Positions 42,084 to 50,722 of a DNA stretch of 64,000 nt are shown here, piece by piece (position 1 is the stretch's first letter; each line of letters starts with the position of its first letter). Both the position numbers and the translations under genes were made by a program. Under the pieces are notes generated by a model, which did no database searches, had not been told where the DNA came from, and saw nothing but the letters and a program-made list of their open reading frames with translations. The DNA is taken from NCBI RefSeq assembly GCF_013410105.1, contig NZ_JACCCJ010000002.1, forward strand, positions 372,001-436,000, written 5' to 3'. This DNA comes from Sphingopyxis sp. JAI108. GTDB taxonomy: Bacteria > Pseudomonadota > Alphaproteobacteria > Sphingomonadales > Sphingomonadaceae.

Positions 42084-42811
42084 TCGGGGTCCTCGGGCAC
42101 GCGGACCTCGCGCCAGCGACGGTCGAGCATATCGACGATCGCGAGGCGGCCGGCGAGCGGGGATCCCCAGCCGGAAAGCGCGCGCACCGCCTCCAGCGCC
42201 GCCATCGTCCCGATCATCCCCGCGAGCGCGCCCATCACGCCGGTTTCGGCGCAGTTGATCCCCGGCCGGTCGGGATCGTTGCCGACGAGGCAGGCGTAGC
42301 AGGCATGGCCCGCGCGCCAGCCCTCATACAGCGCGACCTGTCCCTCGAACGCGCCGATCGCGACGCTGAGCAGCGGAATTTGGAGCGTCACCGCCGCGCG
42401 GTTGACCGCAAGCCGTGTGGCGAAATTGTCGCAGCCGTCGAGGATCAGGTTCGCGCCCGCCAGAAGCGCTTCGGCGTTCGCGTCGTCGAGCCGCTGCGCC
42501 ACCGCAACGGCATCGACGTGCGGATTGATCCGCCGCGCCGCCTCTGCCGCAACCTCCGCCTTGCGCGCGCCCAGGTCGGCGTCGGTAAACAGCGGTTGGC
42601 GCTGGAGGTTCGACAGCTCGACCCGGTCGTGATCGATGATCGTCAGCTTTCCGACGCCCGCCGCCGCCAGATAGGTGATCGCCGGGCAACCGATCCCGCC
42701 CGCACCGATCAGCGCGACATGCGCCGCCTTCAGCTTCGCCTGTCCCGCGCCGCCAAAGGCCGGAAGGATGATCTGGCGTGCGTACCGGTCGAGTTCGGCG
42801 TCGCCGAGCAT
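42062..42811 (-). CDS. moeB: ThiF/MoeB/HesA family adenylyltransferase
   Basis: This 249-residue E1-like enzyme adenylates the C-terminus of a small sulfur carrier (MoaD or ThiS). Motifs seen are YARQIILPAFGGAGQAKL, the ATP loop GAGGIG (36-41), DHDRVELSNLQRQ, and DGCDNFATRLAVN. Zinc pairs are CYAC (C171, C174) and CPIC (C244, C247), with C187 in NCAETGVMG at the position of the catalytic cysteine. There is no C-terminal rhodanese domain. It may serve molybdopterin or thiamine synthesis; moeB is the best guess, not certain. The start overlaps the dut stop (TAATG). Confidence 0.88.
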   Translation of the reverse strand: MLGDAELDRYARQIILPAFGGAGQAKLKAAHVALIGAGGIGCPAITYLAAAGVGKLTIIDHDRVELSNLQRQPLFTDADLGARKAEVAAEAARRINPHVDAVAVAQRLDDANAEALLAGANLILDGCDNFATRLAVNRAAVTLQIPLLSVAIGAFEGQVALYEGWRAGHACYACLVGNDPDRPGINCAETGVMGALAGMIGTMAALEAVRALSGWGSPLAGRLAIVDMLDRRWREVRVPEDPECPICKA

Positions 42812-43359
42812 TATTCGCCCGGGCGGCGCAGCTTGATGCCCGACAGCGAGGCAAGGCCCAACGTGTCCGCCGTCTCGTCGACGGCGTCGCTTTCGACCCC
42901 GGTCGACCCGAAGCCTCCCGCGCCGCGCGCCGTCTCGTCAAGCGTCTCGACTTCGGCGAAGGCGGCGCGCTGGACTGGCGCGGGCACGAGTTGCGCGATG
43001 CGGTCGCCGCGCCTGATCTCGAAGGGTTCGTCGCCCAGATTGGCGAGGATCACCTTCACTTCGCCGCGATAATCGCTGTCGATCGTTCCCGGCGTGTTGA
43101 GGCAGGTGACTCCATGCTTGAGCGCGAGCCCCGAACGCGGTCGCACCTGCACCTCATACCCTGCGGGAATCGCCATCGCGAAGCCCGTCGCGACCGCGTG
43201 GCGCGTGCCGGGGCGGATCGTCAGCGACTCCGCCGCGACGACGTCCATCCCCGCCGCGCCATCCGACGCATAGGCGGGCAGGGGCAGGCCGCCGCCGTTC
43301 GGCAGGCGCTGGATGGCGATTTCAATCTCTTGCAAGGGGGACATGCTTGTCGAGTTCAT
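42811..43359 (-). CDS. dut: Deoxyuridine 5'-triphosphate nucleotidohydrolase (dUTPase)
   Basis: This trimeric enzyme converts dUTP to dUMP and pyrophosphate. The 182-residue protein has all dUTPase motifs: [10 protein letters not shown] (1), PRSGLALK (2), [15 protein letters not shown] (3), RGDRIAQLV (4) and [10 protein letters not shown] (5). After motif 5 it continues for about 30 residues ([28 protein letters not shown]), longer than the usual end. The ATG at 43357-43359 has GGAAAAG upstream and overlaps coaBC by 38 bases; the ATG at 43342-43344 is an alternative giving a start at [12 protein letters not shown]. The coaBC-dut linkage is common in alphaproteobacteria. Confidence 0.96.
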   Translation of the reverse strand: MNSTSMSPLQEIEIAIQRLPNGGGLPLPAYASDGAAGMDVVAAESLTIRPGTRHAVATGFAMAIPAGYEVQVRPRSGLALKHGVTCLNTPGTIDSDYRGEVKVILANLGDEPFEIRRGDRIAQLVPAPVQRAAFAEVETLDETARGAGGFGSTGVESDAVDETADTLGLASLSGIKLRRPGE

Positions 43360-44584
43360 CGGCGATCTTTTCCATCAATTTGCGGGCGACGGCCGGTTTG
43401 GGGAGCCGGTCCCAGCTGTCTACGCCGTCTTTGCTAACGATATGCACCCGGTTGCTTTCGCCGCCCATCGGGTCGGCGGACACGTCGTTGGCGACGATCC
43501 AGTCGCATCCCTTGCGCGCGAGCTTGGCCTCGGCGTGCGCGATGACGTCGTTGGTTTCGGCGGCGAAACCGATCAGCAGCGGCGGGCGATCCGGGCTTTT
43601 GGCGACGCTCGCCAATATGTCGGGATTTTCGGCGAGCGCGAGCGGCGCGACGGTGCCGCTGCCATCCTTCTTGATCTTTTGCGCCTTCGCGTCGGCGGCG
43701 CGCCAGTCGGCAACCGCGGCAACCATGATCGCCGCATCGACCGGCAGGCCCTCGGCGACTTCGGTGGCCATCTCGACCGCGGTCTCGACATCGACGCGGA
43801 TCACGCCGGGCGGCGTCGGCAGCGGCACCGGCCCTGCGATCAGCAGCACCTCCGCGCCCGCCTCGGCGGCGGCGGCGGCGATCGCGAAGCCCTGCTTCCC
43901 GCTCGAGCGGTTGGCGATATAGCGCACCGGGTCGATCGGCTCGTGCGTCGGCCCCGCGGTGACCAATATGCGGCGTCCGAACAGCGGGCGATGGTTCGCA
44001 GGCGCGAAATCGGGCTGGCCGGTGAGCGGTATTGCGGCGGGCGCGTGGGCGAGGGCGGTATCGATCGCCGCCTTGATCGTTTCGGGCTCGGGCAGGCGGC
44101 CGGGGCCATATTCGCCGCACGCCATCTCGCCCTCGTCGGGTTCCATCACCGTGACGCCATCGCCGCGCAGCGTGGCGACATTGCGCCGCGTCGCGGCGTG
44201 CAGCCACATTCGCACATTCATCGCGGGCGCCGCGAGCACCGGTTTGTCGGTCGCGAGCAGCAGCGTCGTCGCAAGGTCGTCGGCGATGCCAGCGGCCATT
44301 TTCGCGAGCAGGGCCGCGGTCGCGGGCGCGACGACGACCAGGTCGGCCTCGCGGCTTAATTGAATATGCCCCATCTCGACCTCGTCCTTGAGGTCGAAGA
44401 GATTGGTATGGACCTTGTTCTCGCTCAATGCCGCGAGCGTCAGCGGGGTCACGAACTGCTCGCCCGCGCGCGTGATCACGCAGCGCACGGTCATGCCTGC
44501 CTTGCGAAGCAGGCGGACAAGCTCGATGCTCTTGTACGCGGCGATGCCGCCGCCGATGATGAGCAGGATGCGCGGGGCGGCCAT
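43322..44584 (-). CDS. coaBC: Bifunctional phosphopantothenoylcysteine decarboxylase / phosphopantothenate--cysteine ligase
   Basis: This coenzyme A enzyme is 420 residues long. The N-terminal CoaC flavoprotein domain has [20 protein letters not shown], the catalytic histidine in [19 protein letters not shown], and the [12 protein letters not shown] flap. The C-terminal CoaB domain (from about 200) has [32 protein letters not shown] and adds L-cysteine to phosphopantothenate using CTP. It has no Shine-Dalgarno of its own. Its ATG overlaps the stop of a 17-codon leader ORF (TGATG), so translation probably depends on that leader. It precedes dut in the operon. Confidence 0.97.
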   Translation of the reverse strand: MAAPRILLIIGGGIAAYKSIELVRLLRKAGMTVRCVITRAGEQFVTPLTLAALSENKVHTNLFDLKDEVEMGHIQLSREADLVVVAPATAALLAKMAAGIADDLATTLLLATDKPVLAAPAMNVRMWLHAATRRNVATLRGDGVTVMEPDEGEMACGEYGPGRLPEPETIKAAIDTALAHAPAAIPLTGQPDFAPANHRPLFGRRILVTAGPTHEPIDPVRYIANRSSGKQGFAIAAAAAEAGAEVLLIAGPVPLPTPPGVIRVDVETAVEMATEVAEGLPVDAAIMVAAVADWRAADAKAQKIKKDGSGTVAPLALAENPDILASVAKSPDRPPLLIGFAAETNDVIAHAEAKLARKGCDWIVANDVSADPMGGESNRVHIVSKDGVDSWDRLPKPAVARKLMEKIADELDKHVPLARD

Positions 44585-44637
44585 CAGCGGGGGCAGGCCG
44601 GTCCGCCGCAGGCGGCGATCGACAGGGGGTGATTCAT
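44584..44637 (-). CDS. Putative 17-residue leader peptide coupled to coaBC
   Basis: The frame encodes MNHPLSIAACGGPACPR. Its ATG (44635-44637) has AAGGAG (44644-44649) six bases upstream, a near-ideal ribosome-binding site. Its TGA overlaps the coaBC ATG as TGATG. coaBC lacks a ribosome-binding site, so ribosomes ending the leader would re-initiate on coaBC. Two of the 17 codons are cysteine (TGC), and the sequence also has three prolines. CoaB consumes cysteine, so the leader may sense cysteinyl-tRNA or simply act as a coupling ORF. The peptide resembles nothing I know. Direct sequence evidence is strong; function is hypothesis. Confidence 0.7.
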   Translation of the reverse strand: MNHPLSIAACGGPACPR

Positions 44638-44691
44638 CGCCGTCTCCTTCGCTCCCCAGTTATGCGCTTCGGCGCGCCAGTTCAAGGATAG

Positions 44692-45792
44692 CTAGGCGGC
44701 GGGAGCCACGGTGAGTGCCGGGCGCCACAGCGAACGCGCCAGCGCGGCGAGCGCGGCGGGCGCGAAGGCAAGACCGATGAACAGCGTCGGCGTGACCAGC
44801 ATCGCCCAATAGAAATTGGCGGGCCGCGCAAAGAGCATGAGCAGCGCGGCATAAAGGAGCTGGACGACGAGCACGGCCAGCCCGAGCCGCGAGCGCCACG
44901 CGGCCCACCCGAGCAGCGCGAGCGGGACGAGCAGCGCGCCGGTCCAGCCCGCGAAGAAACGCAGCAGCGACGAAGCCTGAACGAACGACAGATAGGCGAT
45001 CCAGCCGCCTTGCCCGTGCCAGCCCTGGCTCGCCGCGTCGGCCGGCGATGTGACCGCGGCGAGCGCGGCGATATGGGCAGCGAGCCCGCCCGCAAAGGCC
45101 AGACCGACCGCCATCCACCCGGCGGCCGCGCGCCAGTCGCGGTCGATCAGCGCGAACAGCCCGAACAGCATCGCGACGGGCAGGACGGTCTCGCGGATCG
45201 CCAGCGCGGCCGCGACGAGGGCCATCGTCACCCACGGCCGCGCCGGGCGATGGAGCGCGAGCGCCAGTGCGAGAAGGACGCCCGCCGCCACCTCGTGAAT
45301 ATACAGCCACTCGCGCGCGGCGAGTTGCGTCAGGTTCGCCGCGACGAACAGCGCGCCCACCGCCGCATAGCGGGGCAGACCGGCCTCGGTCCGCATTCTT
45401 CGGTACCAGAAGAGGATCGCCGCGCCGCCGATCAGGAGGAGCGCGAGCATCATATTCCGCTCGCCTAGTGCGGCGAGGATATAGGCGAGCGTCGGCAGGC
45501 GGACCGTCACGAACGGGCGCAGCGGATAATTTCCTGCCCGGTGCTCGGCCGCCGCCGCGGCATAATAGGATTCGCCAGCGTCGATACGCTGCACAATGCG
45601 CGCATAGAGCGCATGATCGCCGACGAGCCCGTCGAACCGCGCCGAAGTCGGCGCCGCGGTGCGGAGGTGATCGCGCCCGACGCCGCCGGTCGCCCCCCAC
45701 AGCATCACGAGGGCAAGCAGCGCCAGCACCGCCGCCGCCACCGGGCGCGATACCCCGCCAAAACGGTTCCAGCCGGATGCCGCGCCGGTCAT
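44692..45792 (-). CDS. Polytopic membrane protein of a glycosyltransferase pair (function unknown)
   Basis: This 366-residue protein has about nine to ten hydrophobic helices, separated by short Arg-rich loops (for example AAVLALLALVMLWGA, MMLALLLIGGAAILFWY, LLVPLALLGWAAW). It overlaps the glycosyltransferase/GtrA gene by 4 bases (ATGA at 45789-45792), so the two are a unit. In such pairs the polytopic protein is often a GT-C-like enzyme using a lipid-linked sugar, or a flippase partner. I see no decisive motif, although a periplasmic loop near residue 60 (RFDGLVGDHALYARIVQRIDAGE) is the kind that holds a catalytic acidic residue. Confidence 0.75.
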   Translation of the reverse strand: MTGAASGWNRFGGVSRPVAAAVLALLALVMLWGATGGVGRDHLRTAAPTSARFDGLVGDHALYARIVQRIDAGESYYAAAAAEHRAGNYPLRPFVTVRLPTLAYILAALGERNMMLALLLIGGAAILFWYRRMRTEAGLPRYAAVGALFVAANLTQLAAREWLYIHEVAAGVLLALALALHRPARPWVTMALVAAALAIRETVLPVAMLFGLFALIDRDWRAAAGWMAVGLAFAGGLAAHIAALAAVTSPADAASQGWHGQGGWIAYLSFVQASSLLRFFAGWTGALLVPLALLGWAAWRSRLGLAVLVVQLLYAALLMLFARPANFYWAMLVTPTLFIGLAFAPAALAALARSLWRPALTVAPAA

Positions 45793-46916
45793 TTGCGCCA
45801 GGTCAGCGCCGACGACATGGCGAAGTTCCAGATCGCGCCGACGACGACGCCCGCGACCCCCGCGACCCACCAGCGTTCGTCCTGTCCCGCCATCCAGGTG
45901 CCGATGCCGATGTTGGCCACCGCGCCCAGCGCCGAAATCGCATAGAAGCTCGCAAGGCCGCCGAGCAGGCGCCAGCCTTTCAGCTTGCGGTCGGCATAGG
46001 TGAAGCTGTTGTTGAGGAAGAAGTTAAAGGCGATCGCGGTCATCACCGCCGCCGTCTGCGCGGCGACAAAGGCGCTGCCCGTGCCGAGCACCGCGCGCAG
46101 CACGGCGAGGTGGACGAACACGCCGAGCCCGCCGACCATCAGGAATTTGATCAGGCGCACGGGCACGAAGCGGCCGATCGTCTTGTCGGCGATCAGTTCG
46201 GCATATTCGGCGATCACGCGCGCCCCGATCTTGCTCTCGCCCGCCTCGCGGCTGCGGAATTGATAGGGGATTTCGGCGACCTTCAGCGGGGTGGGGCTCG
46301 ACGTCAATATGTCGAGCAATATCTTGAAACCGATCGCGGAGAGGCGCGGCAGGGCGCGCTCGAAGGCGTCGCGGCGGATCGCGAAAAAGCCGCTCATCGG
46401 GTCGCTGACGTCAGTGCCGAGCGCGATCTGTCCGGCGCGCGTCGCGAGCCGGCTCATCCGTGCGCGGTCGCTGTTCCAGTCGCCGATCCCGCCGCCCGCG
46501 ACATAGCGCGTGCCGACGGCGATATCGGCTCCGTCGTCCGCAATCGCGTCGATCAGCCGCGGCAGCGCGTCCTCGCTATGCTGGAGGTCGCCGTCCATCA
46601 CCGCGACGATGGGTGCTGCGGTCGCCAAAATGCCCTCGACCACCGCCGACGACAGGCCTCGCCGGCCGACGCGCTGGACGATGCGGACATGGCGCGATTC
46701 GCGGGCGATGCGGCGCACCAATTCGCTCGTCCCGTCGGCGGAATTGTCATCGACGAAAAGGACTTCCCAGCCGCGTCCGGCGAGCACCACCGACAGTTTC
46801 GCGATCAGCTTTTCGACATTGGCGGCTTCGTTGAGCGTCGGCACGACCACCGCGACATCGAGCGGCAGCGCATCGATCGTCAGCGGCGAATCGGCAATCA
46901 ATATGTCGTGGCGCAT
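45789..46916 (-). CDS. Glycosyltransferase family 2 with C-terminal GtrA-like membrane domain
   Basis: This 375-residue protein begins with a GT2 domain of the dolichol-phosphate-mannose-synthase type: VAVVVPTLNEAANVEKLIAKL, LFVDDNSADGT, VAVMDGDLQH, DPMSGFFAIRRDAF. Residues about 245-375 are a GtrA-like four-helix membrane domain (LIKFLMVGGLGVFVHLAVLRAVLG, FNFFLNNSFTYADRKL). Such fusions load a sugar onto a polyprenyl phosphate and may flip it across the inner membrane, to be used by a GT-C enzyme such as the next gene product. The final acceptor is unknown. Confidence 0.88.
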   Translation of the reverse strand: MRHDILIADSPLTIDALPLDVAVVVPTLNEAANVEKLIAKLSVVLAGRGWEVLFVDDNSADGTSELVRRIARESRHVRIVQRVGRRGLSSAVVEGILATAAPIVAVMDGDLQHSEDALPRLIDAIADDGADIAVGTRYVAGGGIGDWNSDRARMSRLATRAGQIALGTDVSDPMSGFFAIRRDAFERALPRLSAIGFKILLDILTSSPTPLKVAEIPYQFRSREAGESKIGARVIAEYAELIADKTIGRFVPVRLIKFLMVGGLGVFVHLAVLRAVLGTGSAFVAAQTAAVMTAIAFNFFLNNSFTYADRKLKGWRLLGGLASFYAISALGAVANIGIGTWMAGQDERWWVAGVAGVVVGAIWNFAMSSALTWRK

Positions 46917-47021
46917 GAAACCTCGGCTCTATCCGGATTTCACGTCCGGGGTTGGTCGAGGTCAGGCCATAATGATTTAGGGTAAATGTCCGGTAACCAA
47001 AGGCCGCACGCGCTGGCCGGC

Positions 47022-48566
47022 TCAGCCGAGCCAGTTGAGGAGGCCGGCTCCCGCCGCGGCCCCCGCGACGGCGGTCAGCGCATAGCGCCACCAGCGCCGC
47101 TTCTCGCCCTTGTCCCACATCAGCGGAATGTCGGGCAGCGGCGGCGCAGGCGGCGCAGCGCCCTTCTTCGGCAATTGCGCGTCGAGGCGGCGGATGATGT
47201 CGGGGATCAACGCCAGCGTCTTGCCCTGTTCGCGCAGACCGTCGGCGAGCGCGGCCTCGGGGCCGAGTTCGTCGCGGATCCATGCGCTTACGAAGGGACC
47301 CGAGACGTCCCACATGTTGATCTTGGGATTGAGCATCGTCGCGACGCCCTCGACCATCACCATCGTCTTCTGGAGGAGGAGCAGGTGCGGCTGCGTCTGC
47401 ATGTCGAAGTCGCGCGTGATCGCGAACAGCCCGTCGAGCATCTGCCCGACGCTGAGCTCGCTCACCGGCTTGCCGCGCATCGGCTCGCCGACCGCGCGCA
47501 GCGCCGTCGCGAATTCTTCGACATTGTGATAGTCGGGCACATATTGCGCCTCGAAATGGATTTCGGCGACGAGGCGGTAATTGCCCGTGGTCAGCCCATA
47601 GAGGATCTCGGCAAGCCAGTAGCGCGCCTGCCGGTTGATCCGCCCCATGATTCCGAAATCGACCGCCGCGATCGTGCCGTTGGCCTTCACGAACAAATTG
47701 CCCTGATGCATGTCGGCGTGGAAGAAGCCCTCGGCGATCGCCTGGCGCAGGAAGGCGTTGACGAGGTTCGCCGACAATTTTTCCATGTCGTGCCCCGCGG
47801 CGATGAGCTGCTCGCGATGCGAAATCTTGATGCCGTCGATCCAGTCCAGCGTCATCACCCGGCTGGCGGTGCGGTCCCAGTCGATCGCGGGCACCTCATA
47901 TTCGGGCACCGCCGCCATCGCGTCGGCCAGTTCGGACGCCGAGGCGGCCTCGCGGCGCAGGTCGAGCTCGCGCAGCGTCCAGCGGCGGAAATTGGCGATC
48001 ACCTGCCGCGGGCGGAGGCGCGACGCTTCGCCGCCAAAGGCTTCGAGATGCGCGGCCGCCCATTCATAGGTTTCGATGTCGCGCGCGAACTGCTTGTCGA
48101 TGCCGGGTCGGCGCACCTTGACCGCGACCTGGCGCCCGTCGGTCGTCACCGCGCGGTGGACCTGCGCAATCGACGCCGATCCGACGGGTTCGGGGTCGAA
48201 TGCGCTGTAAAGGCTTTCGAGCGGAACCTCGAAGGTCGCCTCGATTTCCTGGCGGATGCGCTCGAACGCGACCGGCGCGAGCGCGTCCTGCAGGCTCAGC
48301 AGGTTGCGCGCGGCCTCTTCGCCGACCAGATCGGGGCGCGTCGCGAGCGTCTGGCCCAGCTTGACCGCCGCAGGGCCGATCGCCTGAAAGGCAGCGGCAT
48401 AATCGGGGATTTTGGGCTGAATCGTCCCGAGCCGCGCGAGGCGGCACAGCCGCTTCACCCCCGGCGGCGTCTGCGGCGCGGTCTCGATCCCGCGCAGCGC
48501 GCCGTGGCGCGCAAGGATGCGCCCCCACTTCAGCAGGCGGACGATATGGGTGACGGGTCGGGTCAA
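47022..48566 (-). CDS. ubiB: Ubiquinone biosynthesis kinase/ATPase-like protein UbiB
   Basis: This is a 514-residue member of the ABC1/ADCK/UbiB atypical-kinase family needed for ubiquinone synthesis. It contains the family KxGQ motif (AAVKLGQTLATRPD), GSASIAQVHRA (alanine-rich loop), VAVKVRRPG with the lysine, EGFFHADMHQGNLFV and AVDFGIMGRI (kinase-like HxD and DFG). Two hydrophobic segments are at the C-terminus (WWRYALTAVAGAAAGAGLL). I start at the TTG at 48564-48566, which overlaps the ubiE stop (TTGA) and has GGTGGA seven bases upstream. A GTG at 48573-48575 is the alternative. Confidence 0.93.
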   Translation of the reverse strand: MTRPVTHIVRLLKWGRILARHGALRGIETAPQTPPGVKRLCRLARLGTIQPKIPDYAAAFQAIGPAAVKLGQTLATRPDLVGEEAARNLLSLQDALAPVAFERIRQEIEATFEVPLESLYSAFDPEPVGSASIAQVHRAVTTDGRQVAVKVRRPGIDKQFARDIETYEWAAAHLEAFGGEASRLRPRQVIANFRRWTLRELDLRREAASASELADAMAAVPEYEVPAIDWDRTASRVMTLDWIDGIKISHREQLIAAGHDMEKLSANLVNAFLRQAIAEGFFHADMHQGNLFVKANGTIAAVDFGIMGRINRQARYWLAEILYGLTTGNYRLVAEIHFEAQYVPDYHNVEEFATALRAVGEPMRGKPVSELSVGQMLDGLFAITRDFDMQTQPHLLLLQKTMVMVEGVATMLNPKINMWDVSGPFVSAWIRDELGPEAALADGLREQGKTLALIPDIIRRLDAQLPKKGAAPPAPPLPDIPLMWDKGEKRRWWRYALTAVAGAAAGAGLLNWLG

Positions 48567-49300
48567 GCTTTCCACCCGCTGTGGATCGCGACGAGACCGC
48601 CGAGGATCGGTTCGACCTTCACCGCGGTGAAGCCCGCGTCGCGGATCATCTGCGCGAACTTCGGCATCGGCGGGAAGCGGCGGATCGATTCGATCAGGTA
48701 GCGATAGCTGTCCTCGTCATCGGCGATCAGCTTGCCGAGCTTGGGGACGAGGTGGTGCGAGTAAGCGTCATAGGCCTGCGCGAAACCCGGCCATTCGTTG
48801 GTCGAAAATTCGAGGCAGAAAAAGCGCCCGCCATAGCGCAGCACGCGGTGCGCTTCCTTCAGCGCCGCCGGGATGTCGGTGACGTTGCGGATGCCGAAGG
48901 CGATCGTATAGGCGTCGAAAAACTGGTCGGGGAAGGAGAGCTTCTCGGCATTCTGCTCGGACCAGACGAGGCTGTCGATGCCGCGCTCGGCGGCGCGTTC
49001 GACGCCGACGCCGAGCATGTCGGGGTTGATGTCGGCGACGGTTATGCTGGCGCCGAAGCGCTCCATGCGAAAGGCGATGTCGCCGGTGCCGCCCGCCATG
49101 TCGAGGATCGTCTCGCCCTCGCGCGGTTTCACGCGGCGCACGAAGCGGTCTTTCCACAGGCGGTGCATGCCGCCCGACATCGCGTCGTTCATGATGTCGT
49201 ACTTGCGCGCGACGCGGCTGAACACTTCGCCAACCATCGCGGTCTTCTCGCCCGCGGGGACCTGTTCATAGCCGAAGCTGACGGTATCGGGGGTGGCCAT
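48563..49300 (-). CDS. ubiE: Ubiquinone/menaquinone C-methyltransferase UbiE
   Basis: This 245-residue SAM enzyme methylates the benzoquinol ring during ubiquinone synthesis. The N-terminus SFGYEQVPAGEKTAMVGEVFSRVARKYDIMND, motif I ILDMAGGTGDIAF, the UbiE signature DAYTIAFGIRNVTDIPAALKEAHRVLRYGGRFFCLEFS, and the C-terminal LIESIRRFPPMPKFAQMI are all typical. The ATG is at 49298-49300; the frame stays open on the antisense of mutM but without homology. It is co-translated with ubiB and divergent from mutM. Confidence 0.97.
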   Translation of the reverse strand: MATPDTVSFGYEQVPAGEKTAMVGEVFSRVARKYDIMNDAMSGGMHRLWKDRFVRRVKPREGETILDMAGGTGDIAFRMERFGASITVADINPDMLGVGVERAAERGIDSLVWSEQNAEKLSFPDQFFDAYTIAFGIRNVTDIPAALKEAHRVLRYGGRFFCLEFSTNEWPGFAQAYDAYSHHLVPKLGKLIADDEDSYRYLIESIRRFPPMPKFAQMIRDAGFTAVKVEPILGGLVAIHSGWKA

Positions 49301-49393
49301 GGAGTGCGCGCCTTTGCGGGGGAGAGATAAAGTCGAACGGCCTTTAGCGGGGCCTTGTCGCGCGCGCAAATGGCGCGTAGCCCGACAGGCGAT

Positions 49394-50206
49394 ATGCCAG
49401 AGTTGCCCGAAGTCGAAACCACCGTCCGCGGCCTCGCGCCCTTTCTCCAAGGGCAAAGGCTGACGGCGGTCACCACATTTCGTCCGGACCTGCGTCGGCC
49501 CTTTCCCGCCGACCTTGCGCAGCGGCTGACCGGGGCGACGGTCACGACCTTGTCGCGCCGCGCCAAATATGGCGTCATCTCGACTGACCGCGACGACCAT
49601 ATGATCTTCCACCTCGGCATGTCGGGGCGTTGGCGGACCGAGGGCGGCGCGGCGGCCAAGCACGACCATCTGCTGCTCGAAACCGGCGCCGGGCATCGGC
49701 TCTTCCTCCACGATCCGCGCCGTTTCGGTTCGGTCGACCTGGTGAGCGGCGACCCGCTGACGCGCTTCTCCGCCTTTGTGACGCTCGGTCCCGAACCCTT
49801 GTCCGAAGCGTTCGATGCCGCCTATCTGGCAAAGGCGCTCGCCGGGCGGCGCGCGCCGGTCAAGGCGATGCTGCTCGACCAGACCATCGTCGCGGGGCTC
49901 GGCAACATCTATGTCTGCGAAGCGCTCAACATGGCGCGTATTTCGCCGGTGAAGCCCGCCGCCGATGTCTCCAGGGCGAAGCTCGCCCTGCTGGTCCCCG
50001 CGATCAAGGAGGTGTTGATCGCCGCGATCGCGGCCGGCGGCTCGACCCTGCGCGATTTTCTCGGCCCCGAAGGTGATCTCGGCTATTTCGCCAAGGACTG
50101 GCGCGTCTATGGCCGGGAAGGCGAGCAATGCGAATGCGGCGGGACGATCGCGCGGATCGTGCAATCGGGCCGCTCGACCTTCTATTGCCCCAAATGCCAG
50201 CGCTAG
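49394..50206 (+). CDS. mutM: Formamidopyrimidine-DNA glycosylase
   Basis: This 270-residue DNA repair enzyme removes 8-oxoguanine and related lesions. It starts at MPELPEVETTVRGL, with the catalytic P2 and E3 (P1 and E2 after Met removal). It shows KYGVISTD, FHLGMSGRW, the H2TH region NIYVCEALNMARISP, and the zinc finger CECGGTIARIVQSGRSTFYCPKCQR at the C-terminus. The ATG at 49394 gives the exact family N-terminus. Adjacent to ubiE on one side and rpsT-dnaA on the other, an order common in alphaproteobacteria. Confidence 0.97.
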   Translation: MPELPEVETTVRGLAPFLQGQRLTAVTTFRPDLRRPFPADLAQRLTGATVTTLSRRAKYGVISTDRDDHMIFHLGMSGRWRTEGGAAAKHDHLLLETGAGHRLFLHDPRRFGSVDLVSGDPLTRFSAFVTLGPEPLSEAFDAAYLAKALAGRRAPVKAMLLDQTIVAGLGNIYVCEALNMARISPVKPAADVSRAKLALLVPAIKEVLIAAIAAGGSTLRDFLGPEGDLGYFAKDWRVYGREGEQCECGGTIARIVQSGRSTFYCPKCQR

Positions 50207-50230
50207 TGCGGGATTTTTCCCGTAAACCCA

Positions 50231-50259
50231 TTGACCAAATCGCCTGTCGCCGCTATGCG
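50231..50259 (+). promoter_or_regulatory. Putative promoter of rpsT
   Basis: TTGACC (50231-50236) and TATGCG (50254-50259) are separated by 17 bases. A leader of about 130 bases would follow before the rpsT start at 50396. Such a leader would allow feedback by S20, which is known to repress its own mRNA in E. coli. The leader also holds two GATTC sites 19 bases apart. Confidence 0.5.
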
Positions 50260-50395
50260 CGCACCCTTCGAGCAGGGTCCGGGCGTCCGGAACCGGCCGC
50301 ATCCGGACATTGATTCGCTGCACCTCGCACGATTCGGCTGCTCCGTTGAGGCTGTGCTCCGACCATGTAGACCGTTTGAAAGACTAGAGGAATTT

Positions 50396-50659
50396 ATGGC
50401 CAATACGCCGCAGGCAAAGAAGCGCATCCGCCGCAACACCGCGCGCACCATCGTGAACAAGAATCGCGTTTCGCGCATTCGCACGCTGGTGAAGAAGGTC
50501 GAAACCGCCGTCGCCGCCGGTGACAAGGATGGCGCCGCTGCCGCGCTGAAGGCGGCGCAGCCCGAAATGGCGCGTGGCGTCGCGAAGGGCGTGCTCCACA
50601 AGAACACCGTGGCCCGCAAATATTCGCGCCTGACCAAGAGCGTGAACGCGATCGCCTGA
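50396..50659 (+). CDS. rpsT: 30S ribosomal protein S20
   Basis: This 87-residue basic protein has the S20 signature [36 protein letters not shown]. Its C-terminal part ends with [23 protein letters not shown]. It is preceded by GAGGAA and ends at a strong intrinsic terminator. It lies between mutM and dnaA. Confidence 0.98.
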   Translation: MANTPQAKKRIRRNTARTIVNKNRVSRIRTLVKKVETAVAAGDKDGAAAALKAAQPEMARGVAKGVLHKNTVARKYSRLTKSVNAIA

Positions 50660-50685
50660 TTCATCGCGTCCCGAAAGGGAACAAA

Positions 50686-50722
50686 AAGGACCCGCCGGCA
50701 TCTTGCCCGCGGGTCCTTTTTT
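50686..50722 (+). terminator. Intrinsic terminator of rpsT
   Basis: AAGGACCCGC (50686-50695) pairs perfectly with GCGGGTCCTT (50709-50718) and a six-T tract (50717-50722) follows. It lies 27 bases past the rpsT stop. Confidence 0.9.
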
